A stretch of 64,000 nucleotides of DNA from Theocolax elegans (Eukaryota > Arthropoda > Insecta > Hymenoptera > Cerocephalidae). Shown here piece after piece: positions 47,907 through 58,825 of the stretch. A program made the position numbers and the translations under genes. The stretch is taken from assembly GCA_026168455.1 (NCBI GenBank), contig CM047430.1, positions 71,215,044-71,279,043 of the forward strand, written 5' to 3'. The notes below the pieces were generated by a model. The model did no database searches. It was not told the DNA's origin and worked only from the letters and a program-made list of their open reading frames with translations. Numbering within the stretch: the stretch's first letter is position 1; each line of letters opens with the position of its first letter.

Positions 47907-48719
47907 CTAGAACAATAAATCTTCCGGTTTAGCAGCAATCATAATACTGTGTGTTTCGCTTACCCTTATAATTGACGTATCAATATCCGTTAATTTGGGC
48001 GTTATTACTACGCCATAATTCTTACAATCTACGAAGTGCCACTCTGTAGAAAAGGCTAAGTTACGCATTTCACTTAATTCAGGAGACGCATGTCTCATCG
48101 TTGCTGCTTGCTGTAAAATGCAATCCAAATAGTCGTGATAAGACCCAGCAGATCTTATCTGATCTAACAGCTCTGGTGGGAACGTTTCTATCTTTTCTAA
48201 AAATTCCACGGGCTTCATGTTCACTGGATCGAATGGTGGTTGACCATCCAGCGTGTTCCACATTTGCTCTGACTTAGAACTAGCTCTTGATGTTAAATCA
48301 CTTAATGCAGATGAATCTTTTAATTTGAATGTCTGGGCTTTTTCGGGGCTTCGCTCTGGTGTTTGCGCGCCTGAAGACATGGGTATTAATATATAGATGG
48401 GAATTAATATAGCATGATCGTCTTCTTCGTCAGTTATTGACCCCATGTCTTGCATCGTATTATCCATTGATGTCGCAACAATGGGCTCATCACTCAATAA
48501 TTCGTCAATATTAGAAAATTCAACTAGGCTAATCTCATTCATCGGTGGAACATAATAATATAACTTTGCCAATTTTTCGTACGTAGTCTTCACCGATGGA
48601 TTTGCGTCATCAACAAATTGGCCGACCTGAGCGCCAATGATAGGATAACTACCGTTGTGTTCGATCAATATTACAGCACACAACTGGCCAAACGTGTTGT
48701 ACACTGGTGTGTCACTCAT
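47907..48719 (-). CDS. Virus-like ORF V3, intact, 270 residues, function unknown
   Basis: An uninterrupted intronless frame. Its ATG shares one base with the stop codon of the upstream frame (TAATG at 48717-48721), a packing typical of viruses and not of insect nuclear genes. The N-terminal 90 residues look folded (QLCAVILIEHNGSYPIIGA and KLYYYVPP), residues about 90-150 are acidic then Ser/Pro-rich (TDEEDDH; SGAQTPERSPEKAQ), and the C-terminal 120 residues look folded again. No signal peptide, membrane anchor or catalytic motif that I can name. It is more GC-balanced than the flanks. It could be a structural or regulatory protein of a large DNA virus related to nudiviruses or filamentous viruses; this is inferred from packing, lack of introns and neighbours, not from a match. 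Confidence 0.5.
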   Translation of the reverse strand: MSDTPVYNTFGQLCAVILIEHNGSYPIIGAQVGQFVDDANPSVKTTYEKLAKLYYYVPPMNEISLVEFSNIDELLSDEPIVATSMDNTMQDMGSITDEEDDHAILIPIYILIPMSSGAQTPERSPEKAQTFKLKDSSALSDLTSRASSKSEQMWNTLDGQPPFDPVNMKPVEFLEKIETFPPELLDQIRSAGSYHDYLDCILQQAATMRHASPELSEMRNLAFSTEWHFVDCKNYGVVITPKLTDIDTSIIRVSETHSIMIAAKPEDLLF

Positions 48720-49650
48720 TAACAGTTTTCAGAATTGATGTACCCAGTTTTAACGTAATACAAGCTATCGGGTTGCATTGGCATGTAAGATCGGAACCTA
48801 CTATCTTTGATGGTGTATTTCTGCCCATCTATTATAACAGCAGGTGTTATATCACCGAGCGGTTCGTCGCAAAGTAAATCGAAGTACTTATATTTATAGA
48901 TCAAATGATCCGCTTCAATTGCTACATGCATCGGCTTGTATTTGTGGATGCATGGCATGGCATAACACTTGCCATCTGCGGATAAATGGACGGTGCAACC
49001 CTCTGGTGTCGTGCACCTGCCATTTCCTGCTCTAAATACTTGCTCAACAGGCAAGTCCCAATTTGATCTCAAACTGCTATCTTTTACAGCTTGTTTTTCT
49101 ACGTCGCTATAGATCTCTTGGAGCGACTAAATTTTTTAGCTCTTTTGAGATTCGTCAAATATCCGTAGGTGTCATCGCTCGAATAATCGTCAGCCGAGCA
49201 TTCTGATTCTTCTTCCTCATCAGAAGTCGCATGGACTTCGTAGCTCTTGCGAGGAAAATCGCGCACATTTTTTCTTTCGAGCTCAATGGGCTTCAAACTC
49301 TGCCCAGAATTTGTCAGCCCACCCTTTGCCTAACACTTGGTATGAATTTGTGCCAAGTTTGGAAGCCTCTAAGGTTTTTTCGAGGCGATTTTCGCGATGA
49401 TTTTTTGTTGTCTAAGACAACACCTTCGGGTAGGGGAACGCCATGCACTTCAGACATCCTGATTTTTTCCTTGCGCACCCAGCGCTGTGGTTTGCCAATA
49501 CGATCACGTTTTCGCTGTGACCGCCGAAAAACTCTACTTTTGTACGACTTTGGTTCATCGCACGCCACGCCTCCTCGTGGAGCAAAAACCGCAGATTAAC
49601 GGGCTGGCCTTTTGCGTATTTATTGCGCATTTGGCGCATATCCCACGTAA
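48719..49650 (-). pseudogene. Virus-like ORF V2, frameshifted
   Basis: Read 49650 to 48719. Four consecutive open pieces in changing frames: 49639-49412, 49568-49314, 49296-49099 and 49072-48719. Shifts fall near 49450-49550, 49300-49315 and 49110-49130. The composition runs from a leading segment (VNLRFLLHEEAWRAM) through an Arg/Lys-rich stretch (RRSQRKRDRIGKPQRWVRKE) and an acidic stretch (SDEEEESECSADDYSSDD) to a Cys-containing C-terminal part (GRCTTPEGC, GKCYAMPC). The last piece is 117 codons and ends in the TAATG overlap with V3. The 5' end abuts the foldback insertion at 49659, so the original start may lie beyond it. Family unknown. Single-base consensus errors in this assembly could mimic some of the shifts. 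Confidence 0.5.
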
Positions 49651-49658
49651 AAAAAAAT

Positions 49659-51223
49659 TATAAAGTTTTTATAAAAATTGTATAAAATGAATTGTATACA
49701 ATTTGTATAAAAAATTGGTCTTATAAAAACTGTATAAAATTTTTATAAAAAAGATTGGCTTTTATAAAAAAAATATTTTTATTAAACTTTTAAATCCATA
49801 ACATACTTTAAATAGAAAATGATTTTAAATAGAAAAAGATAAATAAGAGTAATAAAGAACGTTCGAGACAAGTTATAAAATTTTAAAGTTATAAGATGTT
49901 AAACAGAAAAAGATAAATAAGAGTAATTAAGAACGTTCGAGACAAGTTATAAAATTTTTTTTACTGTATTTTATAGGTTGGAAAAAGTTTGCGTAGTGGC
50001 GATTGGTGACTTGTACCGACGCTTCTACGCACGGAAAAGCTGTTGATCGTCCTTTTAAAATCGACTAACCTGCAACAAAAATATTACAAAAATACAAAGT
50101 ATCTATTTTTGTAATTTACTCGATACCGAAAAATGTACTAAATCGCTAAGTTTTTAAAAACCTAAAGAAAGGAGGACTTATCTGATCAAAAGTGCAGTCG
50201 GAGTTGAATCTTCAGGTCTCAATATTCCGGCTCTCGCCTCACCAAGACTAGCTTTCAAATTCTCAAAATCGATAATATTTCATGCTGGTCGATTCACGCA
50301 ACACATATATCTAGGTTAAAAGTACAATTTCCGCGATGAATTTAATGGTAAACTGCTTGATTAAGTAAAATACGACGGCAAACATTTCGCGCTGACGAAG
50401 CTCACGGGAATAAGACATCAAACTGAAGTTGGTTAGATGTCAAACTGAAGTTGGCTTTTTTCTCTACCGTCAAGAAAAAGTGATCATCTTGAAGTTATTT
50501 TTTTCCATACAAACCAACTTTAGTTTGACATCTAATCAACTTCAGTTTGATATCTTATTCCCCTGAGCTTTGTGCAGCGCGAAACGTTCGCCATTGTATT
50601 TTACTTAATCAAGCAGTTTACCACTAAATTCGTTGCGGAAGTCGTACTTTTAACCTTCATAAATGCGGTGCGTGAATGGACCAGCGTGGAGCATCATTAC
50701 TTTTGAGGATTTGAAAGTCATACTGGATGAGGAATATCGAGACCTGAAGATTCAACTTCGACTGAACTTTCGATCAGATAAGTCCTCCTTTCTTTATAGG
50801 TTTTTAAAAACTTAGCGATTTAGTACATTTTTCGGTATCGATTAAATTACAAAAATAGATACTTTGTGTTTTTGTAATATTTTTGTTGTAGGTTAGTCAA
50901 TTTTAAAAGGACGATCAACAGCTTTCCCGAGCGTAGAAGCGTCGGTACAAGTCACCAATCGCCACTGCGCAAACTTTTTCCAACCTATAAAATACAGTAA
51001 AAAAAATTTTATAACTTGTCTCGAACGTTCTTAATTACTCTTATTTATCTTTTTCTATTTAAAATGTGCTTTAAAGTATGCTATGTATTTAAAAGTTTAA
51101 TAAAAATATTTTTTTTATAAAAGCCAATCTTTTTTATAAAAATTTTATACAGTTTTTATAAGACCAATTTTTTATACAAATTGTATACAATTCATTTTAT
51201 ACAATTTTTATAAAAAGTTTATA
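49659..51223. mobile_element. 1.56 kb near-perfect foldback element inserted in the virus-like island
   Basis: The whole element is a palindrome with arms of about 750 bp. The left arm begins TATAAAGTTTTTATAAAAATTG and the right arm is its reverse complement, ending TTTATA. Internally, GGTTGGAAAAAGTTTGCG, GGACGATCAACAGCTTT and AAAGGAGGACTTATCTGATC each recur in opposite direction. The centre at about 50430-50500 is a GAAGTTGGTTAGATGTCAAAC-type inverted motif. A TA may be duplicated at the borders. In the left arm an AAAGATAAATAAGAGTAAT/AAGAACGTTCGAGACAAG block is present twice (about 49829-49885 and 49908-49951); the right arm seems to hold it once. No transposase. Confidence 0.85.
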
Positions 51224-52675
51224 TGTTTCGCTCTCGCAACGGCTCGTTTCTTTTTCCTTTTATCTAACACGTCTCCGTAGGTGTTATTGCTGTTGTAAGA
51301 AAAGTTGAAGGGAGTAACGTATCTCCCTTCATTGTTCATCTTCAACACTATCTCTTTTTCGGCATTTAACCAATTAATCGTGTAGGTGCTGGCGTTGTGT
51401 TGCATCGCTTCAAAATGTGTCACGACTGTGTCTTCAGTTGCAATTTTTGGCGCTCTTTCGCTACGTGACAAAATAGCAACTCCTTCTTCATTTACTGCAA
51501 ACACTGTGATCTTGGCGCTTGCATTGCAGATGGCATGCGCATATCTGCCGTCAGACATTTTTCGGGAGACTGTAACAACTCCCAAAACTCTGTAATTTTC
51601 TTTACTGTAACCGTATCCTTTCTTCATATAGATATAGGAGCCTGATGGTAATTGCACCTTACTTTGGAAGTAAAACGCTTCCGTGATCTCAATTGTGCCG
51701 TTGGCTCCTCATAACATGCCAGCACTTGTTCTTCGGGTCTATAGATGTGTAAACGCAACACATCTTCGTGTAGGCAGCACATTAGTTTTTTCGAATGTGG
51801 TTCTTCATACACATCAAACTCAAAACCGCACCAATCTTTCACGGTTTCAACTTTCTTCACAATGACATGCTTGTGCTCTATCAATTGCGGGTTCAACTCG
51901 AATTTGAAGTAATCTCGTGATTCGCTTGTTTCGAAATCGCGTATCCCGGTTTGAGCACCTCCGTATTTCAATGCCACTTGTTCTGGTCCCAGTAGCAGTT
52001 GCTTTGCAAATCGGACAATTGAAGAAGCTTTTATACACTTCAGTTGTAAAAGGATCGGCGCAATACTTCATTGAAGTGTTTCCGTCGAGGCCGAATAAAT
52101 GGCCGTCATCACCTCTGCCATGGACGACATAAAAGGCCGTGCTGTTCCACATTGTCCATCCGGATGTACCTTGGACAAAAATCGAGTCATGGAATTCTCC
52201 GATGTCGACAATAATGTTTTTATCTGTGAACGCCCAAAAATCTATGTTGGTGTTTGCGTACGTATTACTGCAGACATGACTGGAAGAAAACAGATGTAAT
52301 TTACCATTATCCCACTGATAACAGATCCAACCGTTGCCAATGTAGTGTGTCACGCGCTGACTGCCCATACATTTTTAAATGATTACCCAGGAAACTATTC
52401 CACACGGAAATCAAAGTTTGCCATGTACGAGATTTAGTGTTGGCCAAATTCACTTCATAAATGTTATCGACATCTACACGTTCGTCGTTTAGTGGCCTGT
52501 CACTTAACTTGCTGGCCAACCACGGCAGGCCTGGGTAGTAAACGCCTGAATCGAGTGGGCGTAATTGGTCATTGTGTCGCCAACGGGCAGACATCTCAAA
52601 TAGCATCTTGAAAACTAAATAGGCAATAAGTCCCGCTAAACTGAACATGTAAACAGAAACACAAACAACGGACAA
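51208..52675 (-). pseudogene. Virus-like ORF V1, membrane-anchored, frameshifted
   Basis: Read 52675 to 51208. Open pieces 52675-52307, 52368-51847, 51977-51624 and 51657-51208 overlap in different frames, with shifts near 52370, 51990 and 51660. The pieces join to a coherent protein of roughly 480 residues. The N-terminus is a short polar tip plus one hydrophobic segment (residues about 4-25, MFSLAGLIAYLVFKM), so a type II anchor is likely. The rest is a Trp/Tyr/Cys-rich extracellular-type domain (GNGWICYQWDNGKLHLFSS; FFNCPICKA; KDWCGFEFDVYEE) with N-glycosylation-like NST, NAS and NNT sites, ending in a basic tail (KRKKKRAVARAK) that reaches the foldback insertion. The layout is that of a virion envelope protein; I could not assign it to a known family. 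Confidence 0.5.
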
Positions 52676-53900
52676 ATCGACGGTCTATTGTAACGTGTTT
52701 AACACTAAGAAATAATCGCTAAAGTTCCAACCCGCATACCAAGATAAATTATAACCAATTAAATTACAGAAATCAATTGCTACAATCTCTATTTAAATTT
52801 CTTTGTTCTTTTATTTAAATGGTAAATTTGTACTAGCGGTTTTTATTAGGTTATAGTAAATTTTTGTACGTATAGAAAAGAATCGTAAAAAATGTAATAC
52901 TAACAGCTACAGCGCTCTAATAAATTGATTGAAGTAGTTATAAGCTTTTATTAGGTAAAGTATATTATTTTTTTTAAACAGGAAAGCTATATAATCAACA
53001 GATATTACTATGAAATAATAATCATATAATTATAAATACTTAATTACTCAATTGTATTAAATAATTTTTAAAATTTATATTAGTATATTATTAATAGTTT
53101 TTTTCTAAAGACACGCATTTATCTCTTTTTGTGAAAAAAACGTAAAAACTGTAATAAAAACTAAAAATAATGTTATTAAAAGCTTTGAAATGTCATTAAC
53201 TATATATCACTAGAGTCCAAAATATACACATTTTATAAATTGTTTATAAAAATTATTAACTGTTATATTGAACAATTTGTTTATACGATATGAATTTTCC
53301 ACCTGGGTGTGTTATCAAATACGCGTTAACAACATATTTGCGAAAGTAGGTGCTATATATTTCGTTTATACACGCGGATAACTAAGCCGTATATACATAA
53401 TATATATTTCGATCTAATTAGATTATATAGGCTTTATAGTATAAATATATGGACTACGTAGTATAATATTCGAGTATATACAAGTAACATATATAGGTAT
53501 ATATAAAATACGACGATCTTATATTTTCTCTAAATGTATATACATACAAATTAATTCCATAATTCTATACGTTGAAACATTGCATTGAATACTGTAAGAT
53601 ACTACATGATCATGTAGTGCGCATATGTGTAACACCAAAATATAATTACACATTTGGTAAAAAAATTAAGAAAAAATGTTGATATAGATTCGTTTCGAAT
53701 AATATATACAAATAACATTTTCCGTGTAAAGCACCCAAGTCCTTATTTATATATCCAATTATTCATAATTTTGTTAATAACGAAAAATAATTTTGAATAT
53801 TAAAACATTTGGACAACAACCGTATAAAGTAAGTAACAATAGATCAAAACAAAATCCATATATGTATATATATGCGGTATTCCACGTGAAGTGGTCCGAT
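52676..53900. other. Right flank of virus-like island, AT-rich, with MITE-like right end
   Basis: No gene. The block 53210-53309 (ACTAGAGTCCAAAAT ... CCACCTGGGTG) matches the right end of the 8148-8722 element, and AAGCTTTTATTAGG-type words lie to its left, so a diverged copy of that family probably occupies about 52840-53309. Its left end could not be placed. Confidence 0.4.
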
Positions 53901-54909
53901 CAAAATTTTAAAATGCACCAAATTTTGGGTACACATTGCAAATGTCTTTCAGAATACAGAAAAAAATTTTTAGGTACTGGAATCTATTTGCTCAAAAGTT
54001 ATTCTAACCTCAAAAAGTGAATTTTTCCATATTTTTTTCAACGCCAGCTGGGTTTACCGCTATATAAATCAAAATCTATCAACTTTTACTATAAAACATT
54101 ATATATAACATTCGTTGCTAATTATGTCTAGAATTTATCCTTCTGGGTTAGAATTTCTAATCTCAAGGTTAATGTTACATAATCTCAAGGTTAATGTTAA
54201 ATAAAAAAAGATAATAAAATAAATAAATAATGATTAATAAACAGTTTTGTATACTAATATTTATAAATATAATTAAATTTTTGTTTTAATTCTTTTTAGA
54301 AATTCGTAATCATAATTTTATTAAAGAAAAACCAACTGGTCTTACACATTATTTGGTTTATTAACAATTTCTGTATATAACGTATGTAATGTTTCGACGG
54401 CCTCCCCCGACCATATGACACTCGCTCCGCTCGTGCATATTAATGTCGGCGGCCGTCGAAACATTTCATAATTACACTCGTCTGTTTACGTTTACTTATA
54501 TTTTCAATTTAGATACAGGTTAGGATGAGTGCACATTTTCGATGGACTGCGAGATGTGACAGCTTCACCATTGCATGAAATAAAAAAACGCATGTAGCCA
54601 CAAGGAGCAAAACAAATTAGGTTAAGATGACGCACGTATAATACATCTGATCTTTTCTGCATTGCTCAACAGTCAGCAGCGAGAACAGCTGGCTAATTAT
54701 TTTTATTTGTTTTAAATTTCGCAATACACTTTCGACCAGGGATGATGAAAAAATGTATACTCAACGCGAGCATAAAGTAGAAGTTTCGTGCACTGCGAGT
54801 ATATGAGCCCGAGACGTAGCCGAGAGTACTTGTTGAGTAATATACTATTTCTGTATTCTGAAAGACATTTGCAATGTGTACCCAAAATTTGGTGCATTTT
54901 AAAATTTTG
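53901..54909. mobile_element. 1.0 kb element with 60-68 bp inverted ends
   Basis: The left end CAAAATTTTAAAATGCACCA and the following block up to CTTTCAGAATACAGAAA (53901-53965) recur in reverse complement at 54847-54909 with only a few changes. Interior holds the GC-rich hairpin at 54387-54466 and a CpG-containing stretch near 54770-54830 (GAGCCCGAGACGTAGCCGAG). No transposase frame. Confidence 0.75.
54387..54466. repeat. GC-rich hairpin inside the 53901-54909 element
   Basis: ATGTTTCGACGGCC (54389-54402) pairs with GGCCGTCGAAACAT (54451-54464) perfectly; CCGAC (54407-54411) and GTCGG (54445-54449) extend the stem. The loop contains CACTCGCTCCGCTCGTG. It stands out strongly against the AT-rich surroundings. 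Confidence 0.8.
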
Positions 54910-56239
54910 AAAAAGAAAGCTAGTATGAATACTTTTAACGTGTGTGATTTGCAGTTATATAGAAAGTACAGCGCAAGTCTGCTTTCAAAGCTAAGAAGTA
55001 CAAATAAAATAAAATGGGATTTTCTTAACTATGAGGGATTTGAGATAATAGCATTTATTTAAAGAAACCGTCCTATTATAGCATAAATATTACGATATAA
55101 AAGAGCGATTCAAAAATGCCCCTGTTCAAAAATACCCCAGTCTCCCCTATATATATTTGAGCCGATATCAATTTTTTATCTATCTATGACATTGCACCAA
55201 TATAAAATAAAAATCCAAAAAAAATTCTTTTACTTTCTCCAAGTAATTTTCTGTAGGCTGCAACTATTTAAAACAATATTTATTTTTTTGTCCGGATCAC
55301 TATATATATAGTTATCGCTTTTTTTATTTTTTCTTTCATTTTTTTCACTAAATGTATAGACGAGCTTTGAAGCTTTTAACCAACTTTTCGTATAATCTAT
55401 ATATAATATTGGTATGAAAATCCGTTTTCATCGATAGATTGCAACATAATTGCTGCAGTTACAATCGACATTTGCTCGCGTGCATTTAACTTTGATACAT
55501 ACAGAACAATTGTGCAACGAAGAGGTCTGCGATAATAGCTTATATAAACATAATTATGAAAGGAGAACGCCAACGAAATATATTGTCATTTAATGCTAAA
55601 ATTGGAACTTCCCTATAAAAAAAGTTCGTTGGAATTTTCGAAGGAAAAATTTCACGTAATTTTCTCGGACTCTTAAAACAATACTTTATTCCGTTATGAT
55701 AGCTTTTTCTAACTGTAGAAAAATGTTAATGATAATTTCCACATACAATTGTACGTACAATTTCATGTTTAATTCCACGTCTTAATTTTCATCAATTTTT
55801 ATATATATCTATATAATTTAAAAAGACTGTATATTATATTAAAGTATAAAGTATTGCTCCGAAAGTCCAAAAAAACACATGTTGATTCTGCAGGTTCTTC
55901 CCCTTCATTTCGCGCAACATTCTTTTTTTTAAGATGAAATGTCATAATTGAAAGTATAAGCGATAAAATACGATTTTATACGTCTTGTAACGTTTCAAAA
56001 CATTATGTAATATTATTGTTTAAAGTTGCATAAAAATTAAAAAGAAAAATTTTTAAATTCTAACTATTTTAATATTGACTATTCAAAAATTATACAAGAG
56101 ACAGTTTTAGTTTAATTTAAAATTTCTTATATTTTGTTTAAACAATAGCACCATTTTTGCAATATGTACCGGTGGATTTGAATTGTATAAACCAAAATTT
56201 AATAGATTGTATTTACTCGGGGACACATTAATTTCCAAC
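54910..56239. other. Intergenic AT-rich DNA, no feature recognised
   Basis: No supported gene, inverted repeat or RNA. A short (AT)n occurs near 55302-55312. Confidence 0.45.
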
Positions 56240-56345
56240 GGAGAAATATAGCCTGCTCCTGGACTACGATGACTCGGTGGGTTATAAGGCGTATGCTCGT
56301 AATCTGGACGTCCCAGGTTCGATTCCAGGCCCCGGACGATTTGAT
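56240..56345 (+). repeat. tRNA-derived SINE-like sequence or tRNA relic
   Basis: Contains an intact RNA polymerase III B box (GGTTCGATTCC) with a nearly paired T arm, followed by CCCCGGAC like the 3' half of an acceptor stem. Upstream, GACTCGGTGGGTTATAAGGC has the style of a D arm and A box, and CTCGTAA could be an anticodon loop. The 5' acceptor strand and the anticodon stem do not pair properly, so a working tRNA gene is unlikely; a tRNA-derived SINE head or tRNA pseudogene is the better reading. Confidence 0.55.
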
Positions 56346-56571
56346 ATACACCACTGGGCTTCATGACGGAGTTTCAATTCTCAATTGTTTATTTTTACTA
56401 TTTTATTATATTTTATTTTATGACAAATATAGGACCGCCATAATAGTATAAAGATAAATAAGTATTTTACCAAAAGCTACTTACTAAAATTTTACTAAAT
56501 AAAGTTTATCCACATTATCTGCAGAACAACTTTCGTATACGAATTATTACCTAATATACAAGTAAATCATC

Positions 56572-56740
56572 TAACAAGAGGAGTATTTGACCTCCGGGAA
56601 ACGGATATTATTTACCAAAAACTCTAGAATATGATTTCTACTGTAAAAATATGAAGACATCCGGAATTTTATGTGCCAATGTCCTTTTTCTCGATAATTA
56701 TAAATAAACGAAAAATTCATCGAAAAAAATTTAGTCGCGA
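56572..56740. repeat. Partial copy of the 36626/56893 foldback family
   Basis: Shares ACAAGAGGAG...TGACCTCC, GGAAACGGAT, ACTCTAGAATATGATTTCTACT and a following GTCCTTTTT/CGATAATTATAA block with the complete foldback that starts 320 bp downstream. It lacks the opposite arm. Confidence 0.65.
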
Positions 56741-56892
56741 AACAACTTATTACCTAATACCTATATCATCTCACACTTGAAAAACAACTTATTTCAATAC
56801 ATATACTGATATAAATTTTAATACGGTCAGACTTTTTAACAATATACATTAGTATTTTTTATTTTTATTTAAATTAAGTAATTTAAAATATC

Positions 56893-57568
56893 TAACAAGG
56901 AGAGGTTACACCCTCTGGAAAACGGATCCTTACCAAACTCTAGGATATAGTTTCTACTATAAAATCATGCAGAAAGTCCAATGTCCAATGCACATTTTTA
57001 CGATAGATATAAGCAAATAATGAAAAATCTCGCCGAAAAAACCGTTGAGTTTGAACGCTTATAACTCAGAAACAATTAAAGATGTATGTATAAACTAAAT
57101 TTTAAAAGAAAGCTGAGATCAAGTAGATACGTTTTGAAAACAAGGAAGTTCAAATGTTTTAATATGGTCAAAAGTTATGGGAAAAATAAGAATTAGCCAA
57201 AATTTTAACGAAAATTTAGAGTTACAATTTAATGATTTTTTTAGGCTAAAATTTCGTATAATTCTTATTTCTCCCATAACTTTTGACCATATTAAAACAT
57301 TTGAACTTCCTTGTTTTCAAAACGTATCTACTCGACCTTAGCTTTCTTTTAAAATTTAGTTTATATACATCTTTAATTGTTTCCGAGTTATAAGGGTCCA
57401 AACTCAAGGGATTTTTCGCCGAAATTTTTATTATTTGCTTACTTATATCTATCGTAAGAAAGGTCATTGGACACAAAAACTCCGGCATTCTTCATACTTT
57501 TATAGCAGAAATCATATCCTAGAGTTTGGTGAGGATCCGTTTCCCAGAGGGTATGACCTCTCCTTGTA
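56893..57568. mobile_element. 0.68 kb near-perfect foldback element
   Basis: Left arm from ACAAGGAGAGGT, right arm its reverse complement ending ACCTCTCCTTGT. The inverted match runs through CTCTGG.AAACGGATCC, TACCAAACTCTAGGATAT, CGATAGATATAAG, TAACTC.GAAACAATTAAAGA, AAAACAAGGAAGTTCAAATG and ATGGTCAAAAGTTATGGG to a centre near 57235. Arms are about 330 bp. No coding content; the minus-strand open frame at 57246-57488 is a by-product. Confidence 0.85.
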
Positions 57569-58825
57569 AGTTAAAATATTGTATCACCAATTTCTCACGG
57601 CATGTAAAATAGATCGTTTAAAAAAATAATATAAATTGTTTTCAATCGAATTAATATACTTATTACTATACCAAATCTAAAAGAAAGCAAAAAATTTTCT
57701 TTTTTGTTACTTCAATACCTTATTAATTGTTTTTAAAAACAATATTTATTTTATAATTAAATCTGCTTAAAATAGATTTTTGTATTACTTTTTACTTTTT
57801 TAAGAAAAAGTTATTTCTTTATACCGTTAATACATTTTTTAAGGAAAAAAAGGTCAAAATGTACGATTTTTCGGTGTAGAAATTTTTTATGGTGTCCTTG
57901 TTGTATAATTGTTAGCACCAGTTAGAAATTAGAAATGTTGTTTTTCAAGATATTTCAGATTTTTAAAACATGATTTCGTATACCATCAGACAATGGCATA
58001 AGACGTTTATACATTCTTTGATATCTTTATACCATATGCACTAATTTTTGAATACTACATAACTGAACATCTTCATTTGAATTATAAATTGTATAAATTC
58101 TAGACACACTATCCTATAGTGACGTCAGAGAATGGTCCATTGATTCAATACAATTTAAATCAAAACATAGAAATTATAAATTAAACATGAATAAGTTCTC
58201 TTAGTTCGAGTAAAGATTCCTTAAGTACGTTGGTTATAAACAAAATCAGCTATATCTACAGAGCTTTTATGAACTTACACAATTAGTATCAAGTTGTAAA
58301 TCTTTCCATGTATGAAAAATATTACAAATATTCATTACTGTTGTGTGGTATATTACTTATTAGTTTTCTTAAAATCCATTGTTTTTGATTAGTACTTTTA
58401 TGCTTATGAAGTTGAATACAATCTCTTGCAACATTTAAGAGTATTGTATAAATTTAATAACGTATTGAATACTACTCATATTATTTTAATAATAAAACAA
58501 AAAAGTATTTTGTTGTGAGTAGGCATATATTATATTTTATATAAGTATGTATTGAAATAAAATAATACATAATTTCATGTGTTTATAATTAATTTTAACT
58601 TTCTTTTTATAAGATTTAATTATGTATACTTGATGACTTATGCATTCTTATACAAAATAAAAATTCATGTATTTATATACATATGTGCATCCATTCCTTA
58701 ATAACTTTTATTAAAAATAAATACTAAAGGTAAATAAGATTGTACATTTACATAAAATAATAAATCTTTTCCAATGTCTTTAGGCTCTTCGAAAATAATT
58801 CTGTTTCACTGAATCGCTTCAGTGA
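57569..58825. other. Intergenic region and 3' flank of Rpb7
   Basis: AT-rich, no gene recognised. The part next to 58826 must hold the 3' UTR of the minus-strand Rpb7 gene; TTTATT (AATAAA on the minus strand) occurs around 58708 but cannot be singled out as the true signal. Confidence 0.45.

Noticed and set aside
51208..52675. V1 as a baculovirus ODV-E66-type protein
   Set aside because: The N-terminal anchor plus large ectodomain is compatible, but the expected long alpha-helical domain seems absent and I could not see a diagnostic motif, so no family name is given.
56240..56345. Functional tRNA gene
   Set aside because: The B box is intact, but the 5' acceptor strand and the anticodon stem do not pair.
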